A DNA stretch of 64,000 nt from UBA8337 sp963932545 (lineage in GTDB: Bacteria; Pseudomonadota; Alphaproteobacteria; RS24), in NCBI GenBank assembly GCA_963932545.1, contig CAWVRH010000012.1:4544-68543 (forward strand). The letters are read 5' to 3'. The notes below the pieces were generated by a model. It did not search any database. It saw only the letters and a program-made list of their open reading frames with translations, and was not told the origin of the DNA. Below are positions 52,123 to 61,918 of the stretch, in pieces (within the stretch, counting starts at the first letter, position 1; the number at the start of each line of letters is the position of its first letter). The position numbers were made by a program, and so were the translations under genes.

Positions 52123-52454
52123 TGCGCTGGGTGAATATATCTTTGGGTCTACTGCTGGTTGTGTGCGTTGCCGCGCTCTATCATATTCGCTATTCGGCGG
52201 AAGCCGAGGCGCGCAGCGTACGCCAAGTGGAACAAAAAATTAATCGCGAGCAAGACCGCCAGCGCACCTTGCGCGCCGAATGGAGCAGCCTGAACGACCC
52301 GCGTCGTTTGCAATTGCTATCGCGCCATTATTTGCAATTAGGCTATCTGCGCTTGTCGCAAGTCGAAGATATGCGAACTCACGAAACGCAAACCATTCCT
52401 GTGATGCTCGTGCCCAGCAATTCCAATACGGGAGGCGCTCATGAACCGCGCTAA
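52122..52454 (+). CDS. ftsL: Cell division protein FtsL-like
   Basis: Small bitopic membrane protein of 110 residues: a short cytosolic tail, one helix (about 4-22), then a periplasmic coiled-coil-like region rich in Arg/Glu/Gln (about 27-65) and NDPRRLQLLSRHYLQLGY. FtsL sequences diverge strongly; identity rests on topology and on the position between rsmH and ftsI. It would join FtsB/FtsQ at the septum. It overlaps ftsI by 14 bases. Confidence 0.85.
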   Translation: MRWVNISLGLLLVVCVAALYHIRYSAEAEARSVRQVEQKINREQDRQRTLRAEWSSLNDPRRLQLLSRHYLQLGYLRLSQVEDMRTHETQTIPVMLVPSNSNTGGAHEPR

Positions 52455-54177
52455 ACTTCCCGTCGTTGCGGCAGGGCGCGATTGGGCGGCCGTTTTGGGC
52501 GGGCGCTTGAGCGGTGGGCCCGGCGATTTGTCCGAGCATGCGGTCGAGGTTACCCGTAACCGACTGCGTTTGGCGCTGACGTGTTTCGTCATCGTTTTTG
52601 GTGTTTTGGCTGGGCGCTTGGTGCAGCTCACGGTTTTGGAAAACCAGCCCGCGTGGCAGGCTGGCGCGCAGAAACAAAAACAAATGGTGCGCCCCACTAT
52701 TCTAGATCGCAATGGCGTCGTCTTGGCGACGCAAATCTCTACCGTAACGCTGGGGGCAGATGTTGCGATGATTGACGATGGCCCCGAAATGGCGGCGCGC
52801 TTAAAACAGATTTTACCTGACTTGAAACAAGCTCGTGCAGCGCGCTTGATGTCGGGCAAAGACCGGTATGTTGATTTGAAATCAGGTCTCACGCCAGCAC
52901 AGAAGCAAGCCATTTTGGCTTTTGGCGATCCGGCTTTGAAACTGACCCGCGCCAGCAGTCGGGTCTATCCCACGGGACATGTGATGGCCCATAGCGTTGG
53001 CTTCACGAGCTCCGACCTGCGCGGCCTTGCGGGTCTCGAGTTATATCTCGATCGATTGATCGAAGACGAAGGTTTTGAAGGCGTGTTTGAAAGCAGCCTA
53101 GATGTGCGCGTGCAACATAATGTGCGCGACGTTTTGCAAGAGGCAATGGTCAAGTATCAAGCCAAGGCGGCAGGCGCCATCGTGGTGGATGTGCATTCGG
53201 GCGAAGTTATCTCATTGGTGTCGCTGCCTGATTTCGATGCCAATGACGCAATGGCGCATGGCCGCGAACCGCATTTCAATCGGATGACTTCAGGCGTTTA
53301 TGAGCTCGGCTCTATTTTCAAAGTGTTCACGGCAGCCATGGCCTTAGAGACAGGTTTGGTGGCTGAAGACGAGGGCTTTGACACCCGCGAGCCGATAAAA
53401 GTTGGCCGCAAGGTCTTTGAAGATGACCATGGCCAAGAGCGCATTTTATCGATGGATGAGGTTATCATTCACTCGTCGAATATTGGTGCCGTTCAAATGG
53501 CCATGCGGGTGCCGGCAGATGTGCATTACGAATTTTTTGGCAAACTTGGTTTCTTAGACTCTGTGCCTTTCGAGTTGCTTGAAAGTGCCGAGCCTATCGT
53601 GCCAACCCGTTGGACGGATATTGAGCGCGCGACGTCTTCCTTTGGTTACAGTTTTTCGGTCTCGCCCCTCGCTGCCGTTATGGCAGGCGCGGCGATGGTC
53701 AATGGCGGTGTTTTATATGAGCCGAGCTTGCGCAAAGTTGGCTTGCCGGTGGGCCAGCGGATTATCGCTGCGGAAACCAGCCGCTCGCTGCGTCGGATGA
53801 TGCGCTCGGTCGTGACCCATGGCACGGCGCGCCAAGCCAATGTGCCCGGGTATCAAATTTTGGGCAAAACCGGCACGGCAGAAAAGCACATCGTGGGCGG
53901 GTATAATAAAGAGGCCTTAATAACCTCGTTTCTCGGCGCGTTTCCAGCCCGCGCGCCACGCTACGCGATGCTGGTAATGCTCGACGAGCCGCAAGGTCAT
54001 GCCGAAACCTATGGGCTTAATTCAGCTGGTTGGAATGCGGCACCAGCGGCGGGCGAGATTGTGCGTCGCACCGCCAGTCTTTTGGGTGTCTTGCCGCGTA
54101 CCGAAGTTCCAGCTGAACAAGCGGCTGTGAAACAGATAAATCAATCTGTCGAGGAGGTAGCTTATGCGCCTCGATGA
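52441..54177 (+). CDS. ftsI: Septal peptidoglycan transpeptidase FtsI (PBP3)
   Basis: Class B penicillin-binding protein that crosslinks septal peptidoglycan with FtsW. The 578-residue product has a cytosolic N-terminus, one anchor helix (about 43-65), a dimerisation domain, and the transpeptidase domain. Its motifs are SIFK (catalytic Ser291, Lys294), SSN (345-347) and KTGT (476-479). It overlaps ftsL by 14 bases and murE by 14 bases, so translation is tightly linked. Confidence 0.96.
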   Translation: MNRAKLPVVAAGRDWAAVLGGRLSGGPGDLSEHAVEVTRNRLRLALTCFVIVFGVLAGRLVQLTVLENQPAWQAGAQKQKQMVRPTILDRNGVVLATQISTVTLGADVAMIDDGPEMAARLKQILPDLKQARAARLMSGKDRYVDLKSGLTPAQKQAILAFGDPALKLTRASSRVYPTGHVMAHSVGFTSSDLRGLAGLELYLDRLIEDEGFEGVFESSLDVRVQHNVRDVLQEAMVKYQAKAAGAIVVDVHSGEVISLVSLPDFDANDAMAHGREPHFNRMTSGVYELGSIFKVFTAAMALETGLVAEDEGFDTREPIKVGRKVFEDDHGQERILSMDEVIIHSSNIGAVQMAMRVPADVHYEFFGKLGFLDSVPFELLESAEPIVPTRWTDIERATSSFGYSFSVSPLAAVMAGAAMVNGGVLYEPSLRKVGLPVGQRIIAAETSRSLRRMMRSVVTHGTARQANVPGYQILGKTGTAEKHIVGGYNKEALITSFLGAFPARAPRYAMLVMLDEPQGHAETYGLNSAGWNAAPAAGEIVRRTASLLGVLPRTEVPAEQAAVKQINQSVEEVAYAPR

Positions 54178-55642
54178 ATTGAGCCTCAATCCAAGCTCTA
54201 AGGACAAAGGCGCCTTGGCCTCACGAGACGTGCGCGGCCTCAGCGCCGATAGCCGCACGGTGCAGCCGGGCTATTTATTTGCCGCGCTGCCGGGCACAAA
54301 AGTCGATGGTCAGGCGTTCATCAGCCAAGCGATTGAAAATGGTGCGACGGCGGTATTGGCCAGCGAGCCTTTGCTGGCCCAACCCTTGCACGCAGATGTG
54401 GCTTTCGTGACGAGTGATAATCCACATCGCGATTTGGCCCATATGGCAGCCCGCTTCTTTGAATTTCAACCCGCTCATATCGGTTGCATTACCGGCACCA
54501 ATGGCAAAACCTCGACGGCTAGTTTCTTGCGCCAACTCCTCGCCACCCAAGGCCATAAGGCTGCGGCTATAGGCACTCTGGGAGTTGAGGCGGATGGATA
54601 TTTTGAACCCTTGCAGCACACAACCCCAGACCCCGTTCGCTTGCATGCGGCTTTGCGCGACCTGAGTGCGCATGGCGTCACGCATTTAGCGATGGAGGCT
54701 TCCAGTCACGGCTTGGCGCAGCATCGTATGGATGGCGTGCGGGTCGAAGTGGCGGGCTTTACCAATCTATCGCGCGATCATTTGGATTATCACGATACGC
54801 CGGAAGCCTATGAAGCGGCCAAGCAACGTTTGTTCACGGAGTTGCTGAGCGAGACCGGCACGGCTGTAATTGTGGGCAGTCATGCCTCTGGCCAACGCCT
54901 GCAGGCTGTGTGCCAAACTTCGGGCCGCAGCGTTGTAATGGTGGGTCGCCCCGAGGATAGTGTTTTTGTGCGCGTCGCTGCGCGCACGGCCACGGGCTTA
55001 CAGCTCGACATTACGTTGAACGGCCAGTCGCAAAGCCTTGCGGTTCCCCTTATCGGAGATTTCCAAACCGAGAACCTCGCGTTGGCTCTGGGCATGGCGC
55101 AAGCCTTTGGCCTGCAAGATACAGAACTATTCTCGGCCTGCGCACATTTACAAGCACCGCGTGGCCGTATGCAATTTGTTGGACGCTCGCAAAATGGCGC
55201 CAGCCTTTACGTCGATTATGCCCACACGCCCGACGCGCTCGACAATGCGCTGGAAGCCTTGCGCGCGCACCTTCCAAAGGATGGCAAGCTTTTGGTGTTG
55301 TTTGGCTGCGGTGGAAATCGCGATGCTGGCAAACGCCCAAAAATGGGCAAGGTTGCCGCCGCCAAAGCCGATAGCATTTTCGTGACCGATGATAACCCGC
55401 GCCAAGAAGAAGCCGCGAGCATTCGCGCAGCCATTCTTGCCGCTTGTCCAGAAGCCCAAGAAATTGGAGACCGTGGCGAAGCTATTGGCGCCATTATTAA
55501 CGCCGCGCAAAGCGATGACATTGTTCTGCTGGCTGGCAAAGGCCATGAGAGCGGACAGATTATCGGGGACACAATTTTGCCGTTTGACGATGCCATGGTG
55601 GCGCAATCCTATCTTTCTGCGAAAGGGGGCCAGCATGGCTAA
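54164..55642 (+). CDS. murE: UDP-MurNAc-tripeptide synthetase MurE
   Basis: Cytosolic ligase adding the third amino acid to UDP-MurNAc-L-Ala-D-Glu. The 492-residue protein has ATP loop GTNGKTS (111-117), the carbamylated-Lys region and EASSHGLAQHRMDG. The DNPR motif at 410-413 marks meso-diaminopimelate specificity. AGGAGG-type sequence lies ahead of the ATG within the ftsI end. It overlaps murF by 8 bases. Confidence 0.96.
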   Translation: MRLDELSLNPSSKDKGALASRDVRGLSADSRTVQPGYLFAALPGTKVDGQAFISQAIENGATAVLASEPLLAQPLHADVAFVTSDNPHRDLAHMAARFFEFQPAHIGCITGTNGKTSTASFLRQLLATQGHKAAAIGTLGVEADGYFEPLQHTTPDPVRLHAALRDLSAHGVTHLAMEASSHGLAQHRMDGVRVEVAGFTNLSRDHLDYHDTPEAYEAAKQRLFTELLSETGTAVIVGSHASGQRLQAVCQTSGRSVVMVGRPEDSVFVRVAARTATGLQLDITLNGQSQSLAVPLIGDFQTENLALALGMAQAFGLQDTELFSACAHLQAPRGRMQFVGRSQNGASLYVDYAHTPDALDNALEALRAHLPKDGKLLVLFGCGGNRDAGKRPKMGKVAAAKADSIFVTDDNPRQEEAASIRAAILAACPEAQEIGDRGEAIGAIINAAQSDDIVLLAGKGHESGQIIGDTILPFDDAMVAQSYLSAKGGQHG

Positions 55643-57077
55643 TCCTCTCTGGAAGGGCTCGCAAGTTATAGCGGCATTGGCAACGCATCTGGTTGGCCAA
55701 GACGTGCCGACCGATTGGGTGGCCAATGGCGTGAGTATAGATACCCGTGATTTGAAGCCAGGTGATATTTTCGTGGCTCTGCCGGGTGAGCATGTCGACG
55801 GACATGAGTATGTCGAGGCGGCTTTTGAAGCTGGCGCAGCGGCAGCTTTTGTGCGGCCAGATTTTGCCAGCGAGAGTTTGCCGGCCAAAGCGGTTTTGCT
55901 ACCCGTGTCGGATGTGTTGGCGGCGCTAGAGGCTTTGGGCCGCGCGGCTCGCGAGCGCAGCCAAGCCCATATTATTGCGGTAACGGGCAGCGTCGGCAAA
56001 ACCAGCGTCAAAGAAACTTTGTCTGCAGCGCTTGCAAAAAGCGGGTCTGTGCATGCGTCCGAGCGCTCGTTCAACAATCATATCGGTGTGCCTCTCAGTT
56101 TGGCCCGGCTATCGACCGAGGCTGATTTTGCGGTGTTTGAACTGGGCATGAACCACGCTGGCGAGCTAACGGATTTGGTGGATATGGTGCGCCCGCAGTG
56201 CGCCATCGTCACAACCATTGGCACGGCGCATATTGAGAACTTCGAAAACATGACGGCTCTGGCACGCGCCAAGGCCGAGATATTCAGTGGTTTGGTTGAG
56301 GGTGGTGCCGCCATCTTGCCCCGCGATAATGAGTATTATGACGAGTTGAAACAAGGCGCGGGCCAAGCGCGCATTATCGATTTCTCCGCCGAGGGTAACG
56401 CGCAAGCGCAAGCCTTTACGGCGCAAGTGAAATTGCACGAAGCCTGTAGCTGTGTGACAGCTCATATTCTGGCACAAGAAGTGATTTATAAAATCGGCAC
56501 GCCCGGCGCGCACCATGTCGCCAACAGTCTGGCTGTTTTGGCGGCGGTGCAAAATGCAGGGGCTGATTTAGCCTTGGCGGCTTTGTCACTGGCAGACCAT
56601 GAAGGTCTATCGGGGAGGGGGCGGCGTTATGCTATCGGCGAGGTCGAGGCCCAAATAACCCTTATCGACGAGAGCTATAACGCCAACCCAACGTCGATGG
56701 CGGCGGCTTTAAATACTTTGGGTCTGGCGCCACGTCTGGGGCGCGGTCGACGCGTTGCCGTTTTGGGCGATATGGCTGAGCTGGGCAAAGACGCGCCAGC
56801 TCTGCACGCGAGCTTGGCAGAAAACATCGAGCAAGCCGATATTGATTTGGTGCTGACCTGTGGAGATTTGATGATGCATTTGCACAATCATCTGCCGCCG
56901 GGTCGCATGGGGCCGCATGTCGGCACGCCGGACGAAATTATGGAAATTTTACACCGAGATTTACGCGCCAATGATGTGGTGATGGTGAAGGGCTCTAATT
57001 CCAGTGGTATGGGAAAAGTGGTCGACGCCTTGCTGGCAAGTTCTGCGGCACAGATAAAACAGGCGAGGGTCGGATAA
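55635..57077 (+). CDS. murF: UDP-MurNAc-tripeptide:D-Ala-D-Ala ligase MurF
   Basis: Cytosolic ligase completing the UDP-MurNAc pentapeptide. The 480-residue protein has GVSIDTRDLKPGDIFVALPG at the N-terminus, ATP loop GSVGKTS (118-124), ELGMNHAGE, and DESYNANPTSM. The ATG at 55635 is chosen; the open frame upstream lies within murE. AGGGGG is close upstream. The stop shares one base with the mraY start. Confidence 0.95.
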   Translation: MANPLWKGSQVIAALATHLVGQDVPTDWVANGVSIDTRDLKPGDIFVALPGEHVDGHEYVEAAFEAGAAAAFVRPDFASESLPAKAVLLPVSDVLAALEALGRAARERSQAHIIAVTGSVGKTSVKETLSAALAKSGSVHASERSFNNHIGVPLSLARLSTEADFAVFELGMNHAGELTDLVDMVRPQCAIVTTIGTAHIENFENMTALARAKAEIFSGLVEGGAAILPRDNEYYDELKQGAGQARIIDFSAEGNAQAQAFTAQVKLHEACSCVTAHILAQEVIYKIGTPGAHHVANSLAVLAAVQNAGADLALAALSLADHEGLSGRGRRYAIGEVEAQITLIDESYNANPTSMAAALNTLGLAPRLGRGRRVAVLGDMAELGKDAPALHASLAENIEQADIDLVLTCGDLMMHLHNHLPPGRMGPHVGTPDEIMEILHRDLRANDVVMVKGSNSSGMGKVVDALLASSAAQIKQARVG

Positions 57078-58168
57078 TGCTCTACGAATTCATGCTCTAT
57101 TTTAACGAACAAGTGCCAGGCGCCAATCTGTTCAATTACATTACATTTCGCGCCGGTGGCGCGGTGATGACCTCTTTGCTCATCACCTTCCTGCTGGGCC
57201 CATGGATGATTGGCGCGTTGCGCGCCCGCCAAGGCAAAGGTCAGCCGATACGCGAAGATGGCCCGCAATCGCATTTGGTCACCAAAGTCGGAACCCCAAC
57301 CATGGGCGGTCTGTTGATTTTGCTGGGCGCCATAGGCTCGACGTTGATTTGGGGCAATTTAACCAATGCCTTCTTGTGGATTGTGTTGCTGACGACAACG
57401 GGCTTCGGCATCATTGGCTTTGCGGATGATTATCTAAAACTGCGCGGCGGCTCGAGCGCGGGCGTGCCGGGTCGTTTAAAATTAGTATTTGAATCGATTA
57501 TCGCCATTTGCGCGGTTCTGGCCATCAGCCATTACTTGCCCGAACCTTTGTCGACCAGCTATGCCATTCCCTTCCTTAAAGATGTGCTTTTGCCTTTTGG
57601 TCTGCCGCTTTATCTTTTTGCCGGTCTGATTGTGATTGTCGGTGCCTCGAACTCGGTCAATCTAACTGATGGGCTCGACGGCTTGGCAATTGTGCCGACA
57701 ATGATTGCGGCGGCCAGTTTTGGCTTTATCGCTTATTTGGTCGGCAATGCGATTTTTGCAAATTATCTGCAAGTCCATTACGTGCCTGGCACGGGCGAGC
57801 TGGCGGTATTTTGCGCCGCGCTCATCGGCTCTGGCTTAGGATTTCTTTGGTATAATGCGCCCCCAGCTGCGGTTTTCATGGGCGACACAGGGTCGCTGGC
57901 CTTGGGCGGGGCTCTTGGATCTATCGCTGTGGCTACGAAACATGAATTGGTCTTGGCCATTATCGGCGGCTTGTTTGTGTTGGAAGCTGTCTCGGTGATT
58001 GTGCAAGTGGCTTCGTTCAAACTGACGGGCAAACGCGTTTTTGCCATGGCGCCATTGCATCATCATTTCGAGCAACGCGGCTGGGCAGAGCCGACGATTG
58101 TCATTCGCTTCTGGATTATTTCCGTCATCCTTGCCCTCGTTGGGCTGGCTACGTTGAAGCTGAGGTAG
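57077..58168 (+). CDS. mraY: Phospho-MurNAc-pentapeptide translocase MraY
   Basis: Integral membrane enzyme making lipid I on undecaprenyl phosphate. The 363-residue protein has ten helices. Catalytic motifs are IGFADDYLKLRGG, SVNLTDGLDGLA, FMGDTGSLALGG and MAPLHHHFE. SHLVTKVGTPTMGG is present near residues 71-83. Length matches the family. Confidence 0.96.
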   Translation: MLYEFMLYFNEQVPGANLFNYITFRAGGAVMTSLLITFLLGPWMIGALRARQGKGQPIREDGPQSHLVTKVGTPTMGGLLILLGAIGSTLIWGNLTNAFLWIVLLTTTGFGIIGFADDYLKLRGGSSAGVPGRLKLVFESIIAICAVLAISHYLPEPLSTSYAIPFLKDVLLPFGLPLYLFAGLIVIVGASNSVNLTDGLDGLAIVPTMIAAASFGFIAYLVGNAIFANYLQVHYVPGTGELAVFCAALIGSGLGFLWYNAPPAAVFMGDTGSLALGGALGSIAVATKHELVLAIIGGLFVLEAVSVIVQVASFKLTGKRVFAMAPLHHHFEQRGWAEPTIVIRFWIISVILALVGLATLKLR

Positions 58169-58173
58169 GGTCT

Positions 58174-59571
58174 ATGATGCAGCTTCCCAAACTCACTGGT
58201 GAAACCGCCGTCTTCGGACTGGGCCGCTCAGGCTTGGCTTGTGTGGCGTCGCTGGTGGCTGCGGGAAACCAAGTTGTGGCATGGGATGACAGAGCTGCGC
58301 CCCGCGAACAGGCTGAAAAACTCGGCGCTAATTTACGAAATTTAACCGATGATTTTGCCACCCCTTCGCAATTAGTTGTCAGCCCCGGAGTGCCGCTCAC
58401 CCATCCCGCCCCCCACCCAATTGTGGCGGCGGCGCAGGCTGTGGGTTGTGCTGTTTTGGGCGATATGGATTTATTCTCCATGGCGCTTGAGGCGTCGGGT
58501 CTTCGCGATAAGACAACGCTCATCGGCATTACCGGCACCAATGGAAAATCGACCACCACGGCGCTGGTCGCCCACATGCTGCAATCGGCTGGCTTGCCCG
58601 TTCATATGGGCGGCAATATCGGCACGCCAGTTCTGCAATTGCCGCTGCCAGATGCTTCGGCCCAAAACACAACTTATGTCCTAGAGTTGTCTTCCTACCA
58701 GCTTGACCTTAACCGCCAGTTGCATTGCGACATCGGTGTGATGTTAAACCTAACGCCCGACCACCTAGATAGGCACGGCGATATGGCGGGTTATGCGCTG
58801 GCTAAAGAAGCTCTTTTTGAGAATGATAAATGCCAATCGCTTCGCGTTATCGGCATGGATGATGCGCCAAGCCGCGAAATGGTTCAGCGTCACCCGCACG
58901 AAAAATGGATCACGATTTCCAGCACGCACACGCAAGGCGATATTTATTTTGCGGATGCTGGCTTGCACTATGGTCAAGCCGAGCCTGTCAGTTTGCAAGA
59001 TTGCCCTGCCTTGCGGGGCGCTCACAATGGGCAAAACGCAGCTGCTGCAATGGCTATTGGATTCGGCTTGGGAATTAGCGCCGCTGTCATGGCTGCCAGT
59101 TTTGAAAGTTTTGCTGGCATGTCGCATCGCTTGCAACCGGTAGCGCGCCACGGTGCCCTTACCTTTGTGAACGACAGCAAAGCCACTAACGCCGAGGCGA
59201 CAGGCCATGCTTTGGCAGCCTTTGATAATATTTATTGGATTGCGGGCGGCGTAGCGAAAGCGGGCGGCCTCTCGAGTTTGGAAACCCAATTCAGCAATGT
59301 GCGCGCAGCCTTCCTCATTGGCGAAGCCGCCGAAGGGTTTGCCCAAAGCTTGTCTGGAAAAATGCCAGTTGAGATATCGCACACGATGGATAAGGCGCTC
59401 ACCCAAGCTGCCAATCAAGCGCAAGCCGATGCCCTCGCCCATGCCACAATTTTGCTATCTCCAGCCTGCGCTTCCTTCGACCAGTTTGAAGACTTCGAAG
59501 CGCGTGGGGGTGCTTTTCAAGCCGCTGTGGCCACTTGGGTGGCCGCGCAAGAAGCGGGGGGTGCCGCATGA
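58174..59571 (+). CDS. murD: UDP-MurNAc-L-alanine:D-glutamate ligase MurD
   Basis: Cytosolic ligase of 465 residues adding D-Glu. The N-terminal UDP-binding fold has VFGLGRSGLA, the ATP loop is GTNGKSTTT (121-129), and GGNIGTPVL, ELSSYQLD, LTPDHLDRHGDM and FVNDSKATNAEAT follow, all characteristic of MurD. Two adjacent ATGs leave one residue of start ambiguity. It overlaps ftsW by 4 bases. Confidence 0.95.
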   Translation: MMQLPKLTGETAVFGLGRSGLACVASLVAAGNQVVAWDDRAAPREQAEKLGANLRNLTDDFATPSQLVVSPGVPLTHPAPHPIVAAAQAVGCAVLGDMDLFSMALEASGLRDKTTLIGITGTNGKSTTTALVAHMLQSAGLPVHMGGNIGTPVLQLPLPDASAQNTTYVLELSSYQLDLNRQLHCDIGVMLNLTPDHLDRHGDMAGYALAKEALFENDKCQSLRVIGMDDAPSREMVQRHPHEKWITISSTHTQGDIYFADAGLHYGQAEPVSLQDCPALRGAHNGQNAAAAMAIGFGLGISAAVMAASFESFAGMSHRLQPVARHGALTFVNDSKATNAEATGHALAAFDNIYWIAGGVAKAGGLSSLETQFSNVRAAFLIGEAAEGFAQSLSGKMPVEISHTMDKALTQAANQAQADALAHATILLSPACASFDQFEDFEARGGAFQAAVATWVAAQEAGGAA

Positions 59572-60743
59572 GCCGTATGTTCGCTCGCACCAATCGTAGC
59601 CTGCTGTCGCAGTGGTGGTGGACCGTGGATCGCCAAATGGTCTTAGGCGTCATGGCGTTAATCGGTCTTGGGTATCTCATGGCCTTTGCGGCCAGTCCGG
59701 CGGTGGCGCAGACCATCGGCAAATCGATTTATTATTTTGCCAATAAGCAATTCATTTTCCTTTCGCTTGCAGGCTTCGTGTTTATTGGCGTTTCGATGTT
59801 GTCGCCCAAAGCGATTAAATATTTCGCGCTTCTTTTGTTGGTTGGCGCGCTCGGCGGCGTCGTCGCAACGCTATTTTTTGGCGTCACCGTAAAGGGCGCC
59901 AGTCGTTGGTTGCTGATTGGTGGCTTATCTGTGCAGCCGTCGGAAGTCCTAAAACCTGCTTTCGTGGTGGTTACCGCTTGGCTATTCGCCCGTCAAAGAG
60001 CCAAGTTCGTGGCCTATGATATGTGGCTGGCTGTGGCGCTATTGCTGGGCACCTGCGCTTTATTGGCCATGCAGCCAGACTTTGGTCAAACTATCTTGCT
60101 GGGTCTGGTGTGGATGTGTCTTTTCTTTCTCTCGGGCGGCTCGATGAAATTGATCGGTGCCATGGCAAGCCTTGGCCTATTGGCAGGCACATATGTTTAT
60201 TCAACTTACGACTACTTCCAAAGTCGCATTGATCGTTTCCTCGACCCATCAACGGGCGACACTTATCAGGTAGATAAAGCCATGGATGCCATTCGCTCGG
60301 GCGGCATTACCGGCGTTGGGCCGGGCGATGGTCGAGTGAAATCCATCTTGCCAGATGCCCATGCGGATTATGTGTTTGCTGTGGCGGCGGAAGAGGGCGG
60401 CTTAATTATTGGCTGTTTCATTGTTTTCACCTTTGCCTTTTTGGTCTGGCGCGCACTTTGGGCCTTGCGCGAGGAGCGTGAGCATTGGGTGCAATTGGCC
60501 GCTTCTGGGCTTATTTGCCTGTTCGGTCTGCAAGCGATTATCAATTTGGCGGTTAATCTTAATCTCATGCCTTCCAAAGGCATGACCTTGCCTTTCATTT
60601 CGTATGGCGGCTCTTCGCTTCTCGCGTCGGCCATTACCATGGGCATGTTGGTGGGTTTGATGCGCCGTCGGGCCAGTTCAGATATGCGCCTACGCACTCT
60701 GCCAGCTAGTGGCATCCACTTAATTGCGGGAGGTCGCATATGA
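59568..60743 (+). CDS. ftsW: Septal peptidoglycan polymerase FtsW (SEDS family)
   Basis: Inner-membrane glycosyltransferase polymerising lipid II at the septum with FtsI. The 391-residue protein has about ten helices and SEDS motifs VKGASRWLLIGGLSVQPSE, AMQPDFGQT, HADYVFAVAAEEGG and GMTLPFISYGGSS. The ATG at 59568 overlaps the murD stop (ATGA); an in-frame ATG 11 codons earlier lies inside murD. Confidence 0.95.
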   Translation: MSRMFARTNRSLLSQWWWTVDRQMVLGVMALIGLGYLMAFAASPAVAQTIGKSIYYFANKQFIFLSLAGFVFIGVSMLSPKAIKYFALLLLVGALGGVVATLFFGVTVKGASRWLLIGGLSVQPSEVLKPAFVVVTAWLFARQRAKFVAYDMWLAVALLLGTCALLAMQPDFGQTILLGLVWMCLFFLSGGSMKLIGAMASLGLLAGTYVYSTYDYFQSRIDRFLDPSTGDTYQVDKAMDAIRSGGITGVGPGDGRVKSILPDAHADYVFAVAAEEGGLIIGCFIVFTFAFLVWRALWALREEREHWVQLAASGLICLFGLQAIINLAVNLNLMPSKGMTLPFISYGGSSLLASAITMGMLVGLMRRRASSDMRLRTLPASGIHLIAGGRI

Positions 60744-61918
60744 TTAAATTATCCACCGAAAAGCCGATTGCTTTGCTCGCGGCTGGCGGCACAGGGGGAC
60801 ATATGTTCCCCGCCAGTGTGTTGGCCGAGCAATTGAAAGCGTCGGGCTATGAGGTGCATTTGGCGACGGATGCGCGCGGCGTTGCCTATCTGCCGCAACT
60901 AACGCAAATGATTCACCATAAGTTGCCAGCGGCCACGGTGTTTAACGGAGGCCTTTTGGCGCTACCGTTTCGTTTCCTCACTTTGATGATTTCTATTCTT
61001 TCGTCTTTATATTTAGTTCATCGGTTGAAGCCGAAAGTGGTTGTGGGCTTTGGCGGCTACCCATCTTTTGGGCCTGTTATGGCTGCCCTCTTTATAGGGC
61101 GTCCGGTGTTGGTGCATGAACAAAATGCTGTTCTGGGTCGGGCAAACCGTCTGGCTGCACGTTGCGGGGCATCGGTGGCGACAAGTTATAATCAGACCCA
61201 AAAAGTGCCTGCCAAAGCGTCCGAGCGTTTGCGTCGTACGGGCAATCCTTTACGGGCTGCGGTATTGAAAGCGGCAGAAAACAGCTACACGCCCCCAAGT
61301 AAATCGGGTGCTTTTGAACTTTTGGTGTTCGGGGGCAGTCAGGGCGCGAGTGTGTTTTCAACCGTGCTACCGCAAGCGGTCGAAAAATTACCGAAGGGTC
61401 TGCGAAATCGTTTGCGGATTGTTCATCAAGTCCGAAAAGCTGATATGCAAGAGACTTTAGAGGCCTATGGAAACCTAGCTGTCCATGCTGAGTTGCGCGA
61501 ATTCTTCAACGATTTGCCAATCCGTATGCGCCGCGCCCATATGGTTATTTCGCGCGGCGGTGCCTCGACGATTGCCGAACTTGCGGCGCTTGGCGCACCT
61601 TCTTTAATGGTTCCGCTACCGGGCTCGCTAGACCAAGACCAAGCGGTCAACGGGTTGGAGCTATGCGAAATGGGCGGGGCCTTGATGTCGCGTCAACCTG
61701 AGTTCACGCCCGAATATTTAGCTGAAATATTGACCCAATGGATGCAAAACCCCGAAGCCTTAAGTGGCGTATCGCGCCGGGCTTCGGCTTTCGGTGAGCT
61801 AGATGCAGCGGGTCGTTTAACGCGTTACACGCAATGCCTCGCTTCCGGCGAGCCCGTTCAAATTGATCTGCCAAGTTCTGGCAATACCCAAACCCAGCAG
61901 GAGGCCAATCATGGATAG
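60740..61918 (+). CDS. murG: UDP-GlcNAc:lipid I N-acetylglucosaminyltransferase MurG
   Basis: Membrane-associated GT-B glycosyltransferase forming lipid II. The 392-residue protein has the G loop GGTGGHMFPA (16-25), VVGFGGYPSFGP, VHEQNAVLGRANRL, GGSQGA and SRGGASTIAELAALGAPS. The N-terminal about ten residues and the Gln-rich tail extend past the core. It overlaps ftsW by 4 bases and murC by 8. Confidence 0.95.
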   Translation: MIKLSTEKPIALLAAGGTGGHMFPASVLAEQLKASGYEVHLATDARGVAYLPQLTQMIHHKLPAATVFNGGLLALPFRFLTLMISILSSLYLVHRLKPKVVVGFGGYPSFGPVMAALFIGRPVLVHEQNAVLGRANRLAARCGASVATSYNQTQKVPAKASERLRRTGNPLRAAVLKAAENSYTPPSKSGAFELLVFGGSQGASVFSTVLPQAVEKLPKGLRNRLRIVHQVRKADMQETLEAYGNLAVHAELREFFNDLPIRMRRAHMVISRGGASTIAELAALGAPSLMVPLPGSLDQDQAVNGLELCEMGGALMSRQPEFTPEYLAEILTQWMQNPEALSGVSRRASAFGELDAAGRLTRYTQCLASGEPVQIDLPSSGNTQTQQEANHG